DNA of 64,000 bases. It comes from Podospora pseudocomata (lineage: Eukaryota > Ascomycota > Sordariomycetes > Sordariales > Podosporaceae). The DNA is taken from assembly GCF_035222375.1 (NCBI RefSeq), contig NC_085890.1, positions 2,294,001 to 2,358,000 of the forward strand, written 5' to 3'. Shown here piece by piece: positions 1 through 9,644 of this stretch; the first letter of the stretch is position 1, and the number at the start of each line of letters is the position of its first letter. The notes under the pieces are model-generated. The model made no database searches, was not told where the DNA came from, and saw only the letters and a list, made by a program, of their open reading frames with translations. A program made the position numbers and the translations under genes.

Positions 1-889
1 TTCTCGGGCGAGCTCCGCGGCGCCCTTGCCTGTATGTAGGCGGCAGCCTGGCTAATGGCCAACGGAACGAGGTCGAGCGCCTGTACGAGATCGGCCGCCA
101 CATCTAGATCCGCGGGCGATCCTAGCTTCTTCTCCAGGAGTGCGAGGGGGCATCTGTCTGCGCCATCGGTCCGACTTCGATCATATTTTGACGGCGCCCG
201 GTCAGTCTGAATGCTAACTCCCTGTTACGTGTTGTGACAATAATCGATCCATTTTGGCTCTGCGGTAGGTATGTCGCAAACGGCCGCCTCTTGCGCTCAT
301 TGCCGCTGGTCGTGCCGTGGGCAATATTCGCGTTGTCGAACACATCGCGGTCGTCAGCGCTGTCAAGGATCATGATCCATCTGCCGTTCCGTTCGTTGGA
401 CAGCCAGCTGTACACAAGCTGTGGGATGTTGGCCTTGGGCTCGTTCCGGCCGGCCAGCTTGACGGTGTTGGCAATCGTCCTGAAGCCATCCTCGACGCGC
501 TCATACATTCCAGCGTGGACCCAGAATACCCATATGTCTGGCTGCTTTTCAGTGATCCGGTGAGCGAACTCGATGGCCAGCTGCGACTTGCCGATACCGC
601 CCAAGCCTACGAGGGCCACACGAGCGGCGGGCTCGGAACATCGCCGGTCGATTTGCTCGAGAATGTCTCCGCGGTTGACAAAATCGGGATCGCGGGAGAA
701 GGGGATGGTCGCGAATGGCCGCGGTGGGGTTTCTGATCGTTCTGGGGAAGTTAGCGGTGCACCCCTCGACTCTCACAGCGCTCTGGTAATCTTACCTGGC
801 GCCTGCGGGAAAGTATTGTAGATCGTCCCCCTGTTGGTCCCCACCTGGGAACCATTGTTATAGTCGCCGAAACGATAACTGTCTGACAT
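1..889 (-). CDS. NB-ARC (NLR-type) STAND protein, N-terminal part, runs off left edge
   Basis: Exon 1 (889-796) starts with MSDSYRFGDYNNGSQVG, the short N-terminal motif seen in many fungal NB-ARC/TPR proteins; I chose this ATG for that reason. A 54-bp intron (795-742) joins in phase to TPPRPFATIPFSRDPDFV and then the NB-ARC domain. The P-loop is GLGGIGKS, the Walker B region WIMILDSADD, and the sensor region GSIIVTTRNRELA. Near 150 the frame breaks by one base in a run of five C (minus strand). The other frame continues the family sequence (LALLEKKLGSPADLDV, then LVPLAISQAAAYIQ) to the window edge. It is therefore either a recent pseudogene or a homopolymer sequencing error. Fungal proteins of this type act in non-self recognition; the C-terminal repeats lie outside the window. 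Confidence 0.75.
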
Positions 890-1164
890 TGCACTTTCTA
901 TCCTGAGCTCGTCAACGTGGCGGAAGCGTAGAGAAAACTTGGGTTTTACGATGAGGTAAATAGTGTCAAGATCGAGCCATTTGTGTGTTTTGTAACCTCG
1001 TGGATCGAGGCGAAGATCGGAAGTGGGCATTTTTTATATTTGCAGTTTTGCTTGGCAATTCTTCTTCTCATGGCATTCGATGCCGGTCATTGGCGGGCGT
1101 ATCGCCGCATTACTCAGCATCAACGAGGCAGCTTGGTTGACGTGTTAATCCTCATAACTCCAAT

Positions 1165-1519
1165 ATGGATCCTCTCAGTATCACAGCCGGCGTCGTGGGT
1201 ATTGTCGCACCAACGCTGCACTGCGTGCGACTCTTGGTAGAGGACTTGCAGAACATTGCCGACGCACCTAATACCGTGAAGGCGCTCACCAACAATCTCC
1301 AATCAGTGGAACTTGCTCTTGACTCGTTGGGGCTGTGACGGACTCGCAGTGGGAATCCCTGGGCGATGCTGTTTGAGGAACTGCTCTCCGTGATCCAGAC
1401 AGCAGCCGCAAATGCCCGAGCAGACCAGGGAACCACAATCACCTTTGGGAACAATAATAGTGGCCAGCAGTGGGAGTCAACAGCGGCACTATCACTGCTA
1501 CATTTGGCCGAAGGGGTAG
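1165..1519 (+). pseudogene. HELO-like N-terminal domain gene, decayed remnant
   Basis: The start reads MDPLSITAGVVGIVAPTLHC followed by a leucine-rich amphipathic stretch. This is the typical opening of the fungal HELO-like/Fungal_N domain found at the front of STAND proteins. The end of the usual domain follows almost directly: EELLSVIQTAAANARADQGT, then TITFGNNNSG and a VGVNSGTITATFG-like tail. The middle of the domain is missing, and I count about two breaks. It lies about 280 bp from, and divergent to, the NB-ARC gene, which may mean that an older STAND locus stood here. I treat it as a fossil. Confidence 0.55.
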
Positions 1520-1721
1520 ACTTTGTATATTTGTTCCTCTTGCTTGCTCTGCTGTGTATTGAACAAGCTTGAATCTAGTTACACAACCATTTATTCTCTC
1601 GTAATGCGAACCTGACCGCCGGTTCGGAACTCTGCAGCTTCGAAATAGGGTCATCGACTATCCTAAGCTAGGTTTCAAACCGTGGTCATCCGCTCAATGT
1701 ACCGAAGTACCTATATTTTTT

Positions 1722-1905
1722 ACCACCCGTTTTATTTTCAATTTTTGTTTTCTGTCGGCGCTTACATGCTTCAGGTTCATTGGAAGACTGAGGGGTGTGA
1801 ATGTAGAAGATAGGGAGAGAAATCTTCCTCAGTTTTTGGCAGTATGTCTTCCGAAATCTGCATCGGATTTCCCTGGAAATGACAGTCTGGATGCTCTTTC
1901 TGTTG
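1722..1905 (+). repeat. Dispersed repeat, copy A
   Basis: About 180 bp beginning CCCGTTTTATTTTCAA match 53173-53350 in the same orientation at roughly 80% identity by eye. Shared blocks include GGGAGAGAAA and CAGTTTTTGGCAGTATG. No coding sense is apparent. The flanks differ, so this is an old repeat family or the edge of a larger degraded element. The rest of 1520-2333 shows nothing else I can name. Confidence 0.6.
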
Positions 1906-2333
1906 TGGTCTTCTTTCAGTGCCTGCCGGTGTGGGAGCAACCTTGATGACTGAGCATCAGACGACAATGGGATAAGTGGGCCCAAAAGACGGCGTGGAAT
2001 CTCCTGGATGCTGCTGTCATCAGCTCTGGGGCCTTCATTGGCTGTTATTGACGTGGGAAAAACTAACTTGATGGCCCAACATCAGACGAAGTCGAGATAC
2101 GTGGGACCGACGGAAGGCACCTTGACACCTACGACTGTGCTAGCCTGCGTGCCTGTCGATCAGAAGACAACGAAGAGCTTGTCTATGGATTGCCAAGTTC
2201 TTCCTGATTATGCGTGACTCCCAAATCTCCACTTTGTCAGCTCTCTCTTTCGCTGTTTCACCTGTCCATTTCCCACTCAGCTTGTATTTTTCAGTCTGCA
2301 TTTCCCTCTTTCAAACAAAGCTGCAATCTCAAA

Positions 2334-3140
2334 ATGGTCTCAACCCGCAAAAAGGCTTGCTCTCGAAAGGTGTCCAACCCTAGCATAGCAGCTAAAAGGT
2401 CTTGGAAGCGCCGCGTGAAGCGTGCTTCTGCTGCTGCTGCTGCCGCCGCCAGCAATACCACCAACTCCCCGACCATCGTCACTTCCGTCGAAACCGACAA
2501 TCATCTCGTATCCGGGCCCCGTCTCTCGTCCAGTCCCGGCCCCGGCCCCGCCCCCTGCGATCCTTCCAAGACCACTGGTTTCGTTGAGGCTGACTGTCCC
2601 AACTTGCCTGATGAAGCGACAAACCTGAATTAATCTGATATTGTCTCAGGTGAACATCCTGATGTATGTCAGCATTCATAACCTGTCTCACCCTCTACCC
2701 AGACTCCGCCACTTTGAACATTTGTCACAGTGCCACACATCACATCCTGCGACCTGTTTACTGATTCCCGTTTTCTAGGCCACCATCGGCTCTGATCATG
2801 ATGCAATGTCTAGTTCCAACCCATCGTCGACTGTGTTCCTCGGACAAGGCAAGAAGCGTTACACCAAGATGCTGGTCAGAAAGAACTTGGATCTGAAGGC
2901 CCGGGTGGAAAAGCTGGCGAAGGAGAAGGACCAGATGTCAAAAATGCTCTCGGGCATGCAGGAATATGCGGACGCTACCAAAGATGTGTTGGCTACCTGC
3001 TGAACCAACGGGAGGACAAGTACAAAGGCGCCTACAAATTGGTAAGAGGCCCCCTTATGTCATCTGAGTTGGGCATCTTGTACTGATCACTTTTTTTTGT
3101 ACTGCAGCCGAATGGAAAGTGGAAAGATTTCAAGAAATAG
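2334..3140 (+). CDS. Basic/coiled-coil protein, paralogue of the gene at 5601-6418; probably damaged
   Basis: The ATG at 2334 opens a basic stretch (MVSTRKKACSRK) followed by a poly-Ala run encoded by GCT/GCC repeats and a Ser/Pro-rich part. A later exon, after a TTTTCTAG acceptor near 2778, encodes a charged coiled coil (LVRKNLDLKARVEKLAKEK). An intron at 3042-3107 leads to a last exon, PNGKWKDFKK and stop. The end of the coiled-coil exon is out of frame by one base. In the shifted frame it reads YLLNQREDKYKGAYKL, which aligns with YVLGVKSEELKGDRL of the 5601-6418 gene. I cannot fix the first intron. The layout (basic head, Ala/Pro linker, coiled coil, W-K tail) is shared with the minus-strand paralogue; the function is unknown. 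Confidence 0.4.
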
Positions 3141-4768
3141 AGCCATCAGCGTCGTCTATTTGAGACAGGCGTGGTGTGGTATGGCTGTACAAGTCCGGAT
3201 TGGTTTCAATTGGGGTATTAGAAGGAATGTGCGATAGATCGGTTAGCTTGGACAGCTAGATAGATAGCCATGTCAAGTGGCAGTTTCGTATAACATTCAA
3301 GATTCAACAAGGCCAGTGCGATGTTCTAGTTCCAAGATTCTGGTCTAAGGGGGCTTTAACTCTGCTCTGTTATCTCCTTCTAAACATCTCATCCTTCAGC
3401 TCATATTTAAAGTACCGTAGATGCTTAAAAGAAAGTCTATATCTATTTCCCTACGATATCTGAGTGGAAAGATTATCCAAGGCTTGCAACCCAGTGAGCT
3501 GAGACAAGCTGTGATGACTTCAAGACAAGTCAAAGCACTGGGTTGTCTATCCTCTCCTCAAATTCCAACCAACGTCCCCAGAAGCTCCATCCCAACATAC
3601 ATCCCCCTAAGTAGGAATCAAGATTGAAAGCGAAATTACAGTTTTCCCATCTTGGAACCTATCTAAATCTTTCCCCAGAACTTTACAAAAACTTCTCCCA
3701 GATTCATCCCAGAGTTCGCCCCCCAGCAATATTAGCAGCATGCACAAAGAAAACCAAACCTATTCCATCATTAAACAAAACCACCAAAAGAACACCACCC
3801 CCCCCCCCAAACCCAGTCCAGGTTTCCATTCAGATTACTACTATTATGAGAGTAAACCACCATTTAACACCACCTCCACAATCTGGGCATCCTCACCCTC
3901 TCAAGTCCACAATCCCAGCCTTTTTCCCCTTGGGGCGCCAGCGAGCCTCCCCATCACAGAAGTCAGAAGCTGAGCAGCCGGTCACGGCTAACGAAGAGCA
4001 TACCGTCTGGTACCACTCGATCCCTGCATCTCTGTCCTCCACATCACTTTTCAACCAAGCAATGGCAGACTTGCTTTGAGCAGACTTGCTCCGAACAGTC
4101 TTGGGCTGAACAGTTTTGGCCTGCCGAGATGGGCAGAGTATCACCTGTTCGCGCTGCTGGATGTTGGGAGTTGAAATGCAGAGATGGAGATGCCCGTCTG
4201 CGTCGGACAGTTACGGAGGGGCTGCTCAGAAAGGCAGCGACAGAATGCGTCCAAACCCACAACCAACAGTGGCGTGAGCAGTTGCCGATACCGTAATTCA
4301 AGCATATGGGGAAATGAAAACAGCGGATTGAGACTTCGTTTCCAAGACAAGAAAGACGAAAAAAAGTGCCAGCAACAATAGATCGACACAAAAGAGACAG
4401 GTGCGAGAACATCACAACCTGGAACAAATGGTCAAAGTACAATTGTGTTCAGGATGGATGGTAGGCTGGAAATATATAAAGTCAGGAGACAATCGATATG
4501 ATATAAACACCGTTCGCAGTGAAGATGCAAGAGTGGCAAAGATAAACACAGCACTGGGAAGACATCCGGAGAAATAGTAATGGCCTTCAGACACAACAGA
4601 TAGGCCTCCGCAGATAGGCAATGTCCCTTGAGAGATAACCACTCGGCCTTTCCAGGTCGTCCAAAGGGTTCCAAAAAAGTATTTGCGGCCTCTGAAAATG
4701 TTGAGAAGGCCTTGTAAATATAGTTCAAAGCCCCCAAATGACTACCCAAGACTTCTTGCGAGGTAGTC
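3141..4768. other. Intergenic, no gene seen
   Basis: The plus strand is pyrimidine- and C/A-rich (for example 3740-3960). Only short open frames are present, without recognisable domains or splice signals. I see nothing further. Confidence 0.5.
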
Positions 4769-5431
4769 TTGAGGAATAATTCTAGTTTTCAAAGCCCTTC
4801 AACCTTATGCCAGTCTTTATTCTCCCACCTAGGCAACCTCCTCTCCGACCCCCCAACCAACACCACAACCACAGTCCAGACTAACCTCTTCACCACCCGG
4901 TCCAACACCCGCACATTCTCCAGCTCTATATCAGCTACCTTGCTCGCGCTGGCGGGAGTGAAAATCTCAGGGGAGGTAGGCTGGTCGGGAACAAAGACGT
5001 ACTTTGCCTCCTGTGTGACCACTACGCAGGTGATCAACATTGATGGGTATTATGAGCAGGTGAGGGAGTGGATCATTCGGTGTCCCAGGGCAAAGATGGT
5101 TTTATTTGGGGAGGGGGCGGTGACGGAGTGTGCTGAGGGGGAGGGGTATGAGATTGAGGGGTAGGTAGTGATTGCTTATCGGGTTGTGGTTGTCAAGAGG
5201 GTGGGATGGGTGGAGAGGGAGAAGAGGGTTGAGTTGGGGGAGTATAGAGGGGAGGTAGGGAGATGGATGTTGGGTGATGATGAGGAGGTGGACAGGGAGG
5301 AGGGGATTGAAGTGGGGCATATGGACTTTGAAGAGGATGAAGAGGAGGAGGAGATGGGTATCAGGAAGGTTGTAGTTGAGAGTGAGGAGGGGGGGGTGGT
5401 GGTTTTGAGTATGGACGATGAGGTGGACTGA
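4769..5431 (+). CDS. Unrecognised open frame, possibly a broken or spliced gene
   Basis: One frame stays open from 4769 to 5431 apart from a single TAG at 5162. The first part contains LALAGVKISGEVGWSGTKT and REWIIRCPRAKMVLFGEG. After the stop the same frame continues as VVIAYRVVVVKRVGWVERE and ends in an acidic Glu/Asp tail. Continuity across the stop argues for a decayed gene, or for an unusually short intron (GTAGGT to CAAG, about 45 bp). There is no ATG at the left end of the frame. The strand is strongly G-rich from 5100 to 5430, which alone can create long open frames. Confidence 0.2.
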
Positions 5432-5600
5432 AATAAGGACGTGAGTTTCCATCATGGGTGTCTTTGATATCACACAAGAAACCAATCAACGCCACAAGAG
5501 TTATTACACACAGACATCCGCACGATTCGCGGCTCAACGGCTCAACATTCACCCATCTTAACAACGAGGTATCCTCCCACCCCTCCCATCGCTCCGCCCC

Positions 5601-6418
5601 CTACTCCATGCCCTTCCACTTCTTCCACTGGCCCTCCAACGGCTGATACCAAAGCCTATCCCCCTTAAGCTCCTCACTCTTCACCCCCAAAACGTAACTC
5701 ATCGCCCCATTCAACTCCTTCACCTGACTCTCCAAACTCTCGATCCTAGCCTTCAAGCCCTCGCCCTCAACCCTCAACTTCTCGCCCTCCCTCTTCAAAG
5801 CCGCATTCTCCTTTTGCATGTCCATGACCGCGGCGCGGTTCTGGATGTTGAAGGTGCTGATGTCGCTGTCAACCTGACGTTTGGCCTTGCGGAAGCGCTT
5901 GTACATGTGATGCAAGCTTTTATAGGTAGACATGGCCCTGCGGGAGTTCTCCCGATCCACGACGCGGGGACCGGGGGTGGTGGCGGCGGGAGCGGCAGCG
6001 GTGGCTTCCGGTTAATATTGGCAAGGTATGGTCAGCATAGATCTTTGATGGTACATAATGCTTCATGTTGAGTGAGTGATTCCATGTCAGACAAGCCTTT
6101 CAAGTGAGGACCAGACATCCGGATAGGTGTATGACCAGTGCCTCAGTTTGTGTTCGTCCAACTCTTGTTTGAATTCAAGTGTGGCTGACATCCGGATTTT
6201 GAAATGGCTTGAGCAAGAATGCAAGGACACAGAAATGTAGTATTATCATGAGAGGGAAAATTTACAACCGGGGCAGCAGGAAAATCAGCCGCGGTGGGAG
6301 CGGCAGCAGGAGCGGCACCAACGGGCACGGCAGCGGGGGCAGACAAGCCAGCATCAGCAGCGAGCGTCTGACGAGCGCGCTTCTTCGCCCGCCAGGTCGC
6401 ATTCTTAGCGCGAACCAT
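5601..6418 (-). CDS. Basic/coiled-coil protein, paralogue of the gene at 2334-3140
   Basis: Exon 1 (from 6418) reads MVRAKNATWRAKKRARQT followed by an Ala/Pro-rich linker, and ends near a GTAAAT donor at 6265. The 3' exon (from about 6004) reads TAAAPAATTPGPRVV and then a basic/charged coiled coil (YKSLHHMYKRFRKAKRQV, later LRVEGEGLKARIESLESQ). It closes with YQPLEGQWKKWKGME. The AG at 6005 is the only acceptor I find close to the open part of this exon, but its phase does not fit the 6265 donor. The intron model is therefore provisional. The heptad-like Leu/Ile spacing supports a dimerising coiled coil, and a short basic head followed by a coiled coil could bind nucleic acid, but no bZIP consensus is present. 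It converges on the plus-strand paralogue. Confidence 0.45.
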
Positions 6419-7310
6419 TTTTGATTTGATCGACTGTAAACACTCAGATCAGTAAATATCCCGATCAAAGTATCCAAAAGATTCAAAGCTTACTTGTTTG
6501 TGATTAAAAATAAAATTAAAAAAACGTCACGGGCTCTTTTGCTGCTGTTGTTGCTGCGGCTTGTGGTGTTGTGAAAAAATTGGAGACCACAACAAAAGAG
6601 TTCCTGGCGACAGATGTTACCACTCAGTTGCGCTGGGACAGCGCGGAAGGTGGTGGGGTACGAGCTGTTGAAGTTGTTGCTTTCCTCGAGGTATCCCTCG
6701 TGCTCTCTTTCCTATCTAATCAGGAGCTATCTTTTCAACCAGATAGCTGGTCGGACTGGCTCGCTGAGACAAAAGCTGGGATGAGAGGGAAAAGGGGTTG
6801 AATGATTTCTTATTTGCACCTGTTTGTATTTGAAATGCCTATTGAGCGATCTGAAGAACCAGACAAAGACTGGTGATGGGAGCTTTTGAGGCGAGAGCCA
6901 TATTGCAGGTGTAACTAAAATCGAAATCCCGGCTTGGATCGAAGCTTTCGTCGGGGTAGTTTATCGAGTCCAGCATCACCCAAAAGTCTAGACCTATTCC
7001 TTTTCCCACCCGACGTGTGCAATTCAAAGCGATGTATATTGGAAAACTCCCTGTTGACTCTTTCGCTTTGACAGGGTGAAAGCTGAAGTCACAGATGTGT
7101 TGCTTCTCACTGGCGTATAAAGAAATAAGAAAGTCAGAAGTATTATTGTTACTGATGCCTGTGATGCAGTGCGGGAAACACGGCCAATCAGGCCTGACTG
7201 AACCGCTAAAGTACTCAGACAAACCAAAGCCCTATGGCAGAAAAAGAAACCACTGCCCCCGTCCTTACCATCCAACATTGCCTCTCTCTGGTCAAAGGCC
7301 CCTGTCATGA
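6419..7310. other. Intergenic between coiled-coil gene and helicase
   Basis: Only short, compositionally unremarkable open frames occur here. It holds the 5' flank of the coiled-coil gene and the 3' flank of the helicase. No RNA gene or repeat is seen. Confidence 0.5.
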
Positions 7311-9644
7311 TCATTCAAACTCGATCCATTGTGTCTCCTCCATAAACCTCTGCACTTGCAGATCCCCTTGCAAAGCTCTCTCCAACACCTCCTTAACTGA
7401 CTCCTTGTCACCCTCGATCTTGAGTCCGTCAAGAGTCTTGGCCCGAGAGAGGGCCACATACACCTGCTTGTCCTCAAAAACGTTCTCGAGATTGATAACG
7501 ACACGCTCCAGTGTCATGCCCTGCGCCTTGTGAATGGTAAGGGCATACCCAGCCATGAGTGGGATCTGTGCCCGCCAAACAGAAGAGTACGGGGCAGGAT
7601 CCCCCACCTCGTTGACCAGGCATTCCGGAAGAATGGTGCGCTCAATCCCGTTTTGGAAGCGAACCACGGGCAACGCGATCATGCGGGGCTCCTCGGAGTT
7701 CAGGTTACGGCTTGCAAAAGTGCCGATTGCTTCTTTCTGAGTGTAGGTGAGTCCCGGTCTGCCTTCGAGCGTTCTCATCAAGGACCCAACACTGTGAGAT
7801 TCGAAGTCGACAATGATGCCCTGGCTACCGTTGCAAAGACCCTCGCGCAGATTCAGATTGACGAGCAACAGAACTGACATGTCTTTCTTGAGCTTGAGAA
7901 CCTTTTCAAACCGGTGATTGTCGTCTCCAAAGTTGATTACTCTGTGGTTCCTGTCATCACCATTTTGTTCGAGGGCGTATTTATACTCCAGGTATTGATG
8001 GTTTTCTTGTATGTGGCGACCATCAGAACATTTGTACGAGAACTCCGGGTCTGGAAGCTTCTTAAAGGCCCTCTCATTTGTCTCGTAAACCTCTTCTCTT
8101 GTCGGCATCAAACGGACGGCGTCTTCGGTGCTGGACTCATGGTTCATTAGAATCTCAATGTCGGCTTGGCTGAAGGCAATGCCGGTTCGGCACTTTTCCA
8201 GCAAAGCTCTGAATTCTTCGTCTCGTTGGCGGTGTATCGTTTTGAGGTGAACATAGTTGAAGTTACACTTCTGCCATGCTGCGCTGGAGAATGCGAACTG
8301 GTCCTCAAGTCTGAACTGGCTCTGGCGGCAGGCTCGATTGGCGCAAGTCTTGGTCGTGCTGAGCTCAAAGCCACACGTAACACAGTGTTTGAACGGCTTT
8401 ATCGGTGGAAGCTGGCAAAAGTCCCCCGTCACGATAAGTTGAATGCCCCCAAATGGTAACGATGCAGGGTCTGGCCCCGTGTGCCGGTCTTCTTCGGGGT
8501 CCCTTTTCCTAACGAACCTCAGCGCGCTATCCATTCTCTCAAAGAAGTTGCTCTCCACCATGCTGATCTCGTCGATAATGAGAGTGTGGACCCGACGGAG
8601 AGCTTTTCGAACTCTTTCATTGGCCTTTGTTACCCCGCATAGCTTGTCCAATGGCATCTTGTTAAAGTCCGGAGCCCAGCCCATGAAGGTCCAAGTGGTT
8701 GAGCCATTGATGGCCAAGGCGACAAGGCCAGTTGGGGCAATGACTTTGACCACTTTGCCTTTTGCCTTTAGTCGCCGCTTAATCTCGTGCAGAACAGTTG
8801 ACTTGCCACAGCCAGCAGATCCGGTGTAGAAGATGTTTCTGCCTTGCTCCGCCAGTTTCACAACTGCTTCTTGTTCCGGGCACAGGGGAGGTCTTTCCTC
8901 CAGCACTGGCTCTGGTCCTGGGGTTGGCTCTTGCGGCTCTTGAGAATTGCTTGATAGCTGCTGGGGGGAGACTTCATCGGGCACTTGATGCGGCGGAACA
9001 GAAACATGAGAACCTACCACACTGTTGTACTCTCGTCTCCGGCGCTCCGCCTCGACCAACTCGTAAATGGGCCACTGTGCCCCGGACCTGGGGTCGAAGC
9101 CATCAAGGCTTTGTTTTAATTGTTGATATTTGCTGACACAGTCTTTGATGGCCTGATTCCGACTTGGGTCGACAAAAAGATCTAGGTAAAGGTCGGGTTC
9201 CGGGAGAAAATCGTGTTGAACCAGCGGAAGAGGCTCATATGTCCGTGACTTTGGTTGCAGGACATGATCGAGCATTTTCCAGCCAGCTGCCAAGCGGGTG
9301 TACTCTCTCCTGTGCTCAGCTGCAAGAGTCAGAAGACGAATGACATGCTGAGAATCCAGGTCGGCATCCTCAACATTGTCGATCTGCCTGCGGATCCTCC
9401 GCCATTCCTCTGCCGCATTCGAAGCTTGTGGGGTAAGGGGACGATTCCATGGGTCAAATTCAACGGGCACCGGTCGACCAATGCGTCCATGAGTTGCATC
9501 GGGGCTGGCCCTTCTCTTCCTGCTCATTGTGATGCTTTGATGAATCTCGCGTGTCGCTTGGGCGTGTTTTGCTGTCGTTCGGATAGCGACCGTGGTCTGG
9601 CTGGAAAAGGAAAGTATGCGGTTGGACAAGGGGAGAAATGACAT
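7311..9644 (-). CDS. PIF1-family 5'-3' DNA helicase
   Basis: An intact single-exon frame of 777 codons. The N-terminal third is a family-variable, charged region. The helicase core begins with CPEQEAVVKLAEQGRNIFYT and the Walker A GSAGCGKST. It continues with Walker B LIIDEISMVE, motif III GGIQLIVTGDFCQLPPI, and the C-terminal TIHKAQGMTLERVVI and VYVALSRAKTLDGLKI motifs of the Pif1/RecD-like SF1B group. A four-Cys insert (CVTC, then CANRAC) follows motif III and may bind zinc. The first 39 residues are Arg/Ser/Thr/Gln-rich and free of acidic residues except one Glu, which suits a mitochondrial presequence. A second ATG at 9527 (MSRKRRASPD) gives a basic, nuclear-looking start. Pif1 helicases act in mtDNA and telomere/replication maintenance. 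I see no Helitron Rep or HUH domain nearby, so this is more likely a host-type gene than a transposon gene. Confidence 0.85.
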   Translation of the reverse strand: MSFLPLSNRILSFSSQTTVAIRTTAKHAQATREIHQSITMSRKRRASPDATHGRIGRPVPVEFDPWNRPLTPQASNAAEEWRRIRRQIDNVEDADLDSQHVIRLLTLAAEHRREYTRLAAGWKMLDHVLQPKSRTYEPLPLVQHDFLPEPDLYLDLFVDPSRNQAIKDCVSKYQQLKQSLDGFDPRSGAQWPIYELVEAERRRREYNSVVGSHVSVPPHQVPDEVSPQQLSSNSQEPQEPTPGPEPVLEERPPLCPEQEAVVKLAEQGRNIFYTGSAGCGKSTVLHEIKRRLKAKGKVVKVIAPTGLVALAINGSTTWTFMGWAPDFNKMPLDKLCGVTKANERVRKALRRVHTLIIDEISMVESNFFERMDSALRFVRKRDPEEDRHTGPDPASLPFGGIQLIVTGDFCQLPPIKPFKHCVTCGFELSTTKTCANRACRQSQFRLEDQFAFSSAAWQKCNFNYVHLKTIHRQRDEEFRALLEKCRTGIAFSQADIEILMNHESSTEDAVRLMPTREEVYETNERAFKKLPDPEFSYKCSDGRHIQENHQYLEYKYALEQNGDDRNHRVINFGDDNHRFEKVLKLKKDMSVLLLVNLNLREGLCNGSQGIIVDFESHSVGSLMRTLEGRPGLTYTQKEAIGTFASRNLNSEEPRMIALPVVRFQNGIERTILPECLVNEVGDPAPYSSVWRAQIPLMAGYALTIHKAQGMTLERVVINLENVFEDKQVYVALSRAKTLDGLKIEGDKESVKEVLERALQGDLQVQRFMEETQWIEFE

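Noticed and set aside
5100-5485. Two overlapping open frames on opposite strands
   Set aside because: The strand is extremely G-rich, which removes stops from several frames; only the plus frame has any family-like continuity, and that weakly.
7311-9644. Helitron origin of the helicase
   Set aside because: There is no Rep/HUH nuclease domain, no Helitron-type CTRR hairpin end found, and the protein is intact with organelle/nuclear style starts.
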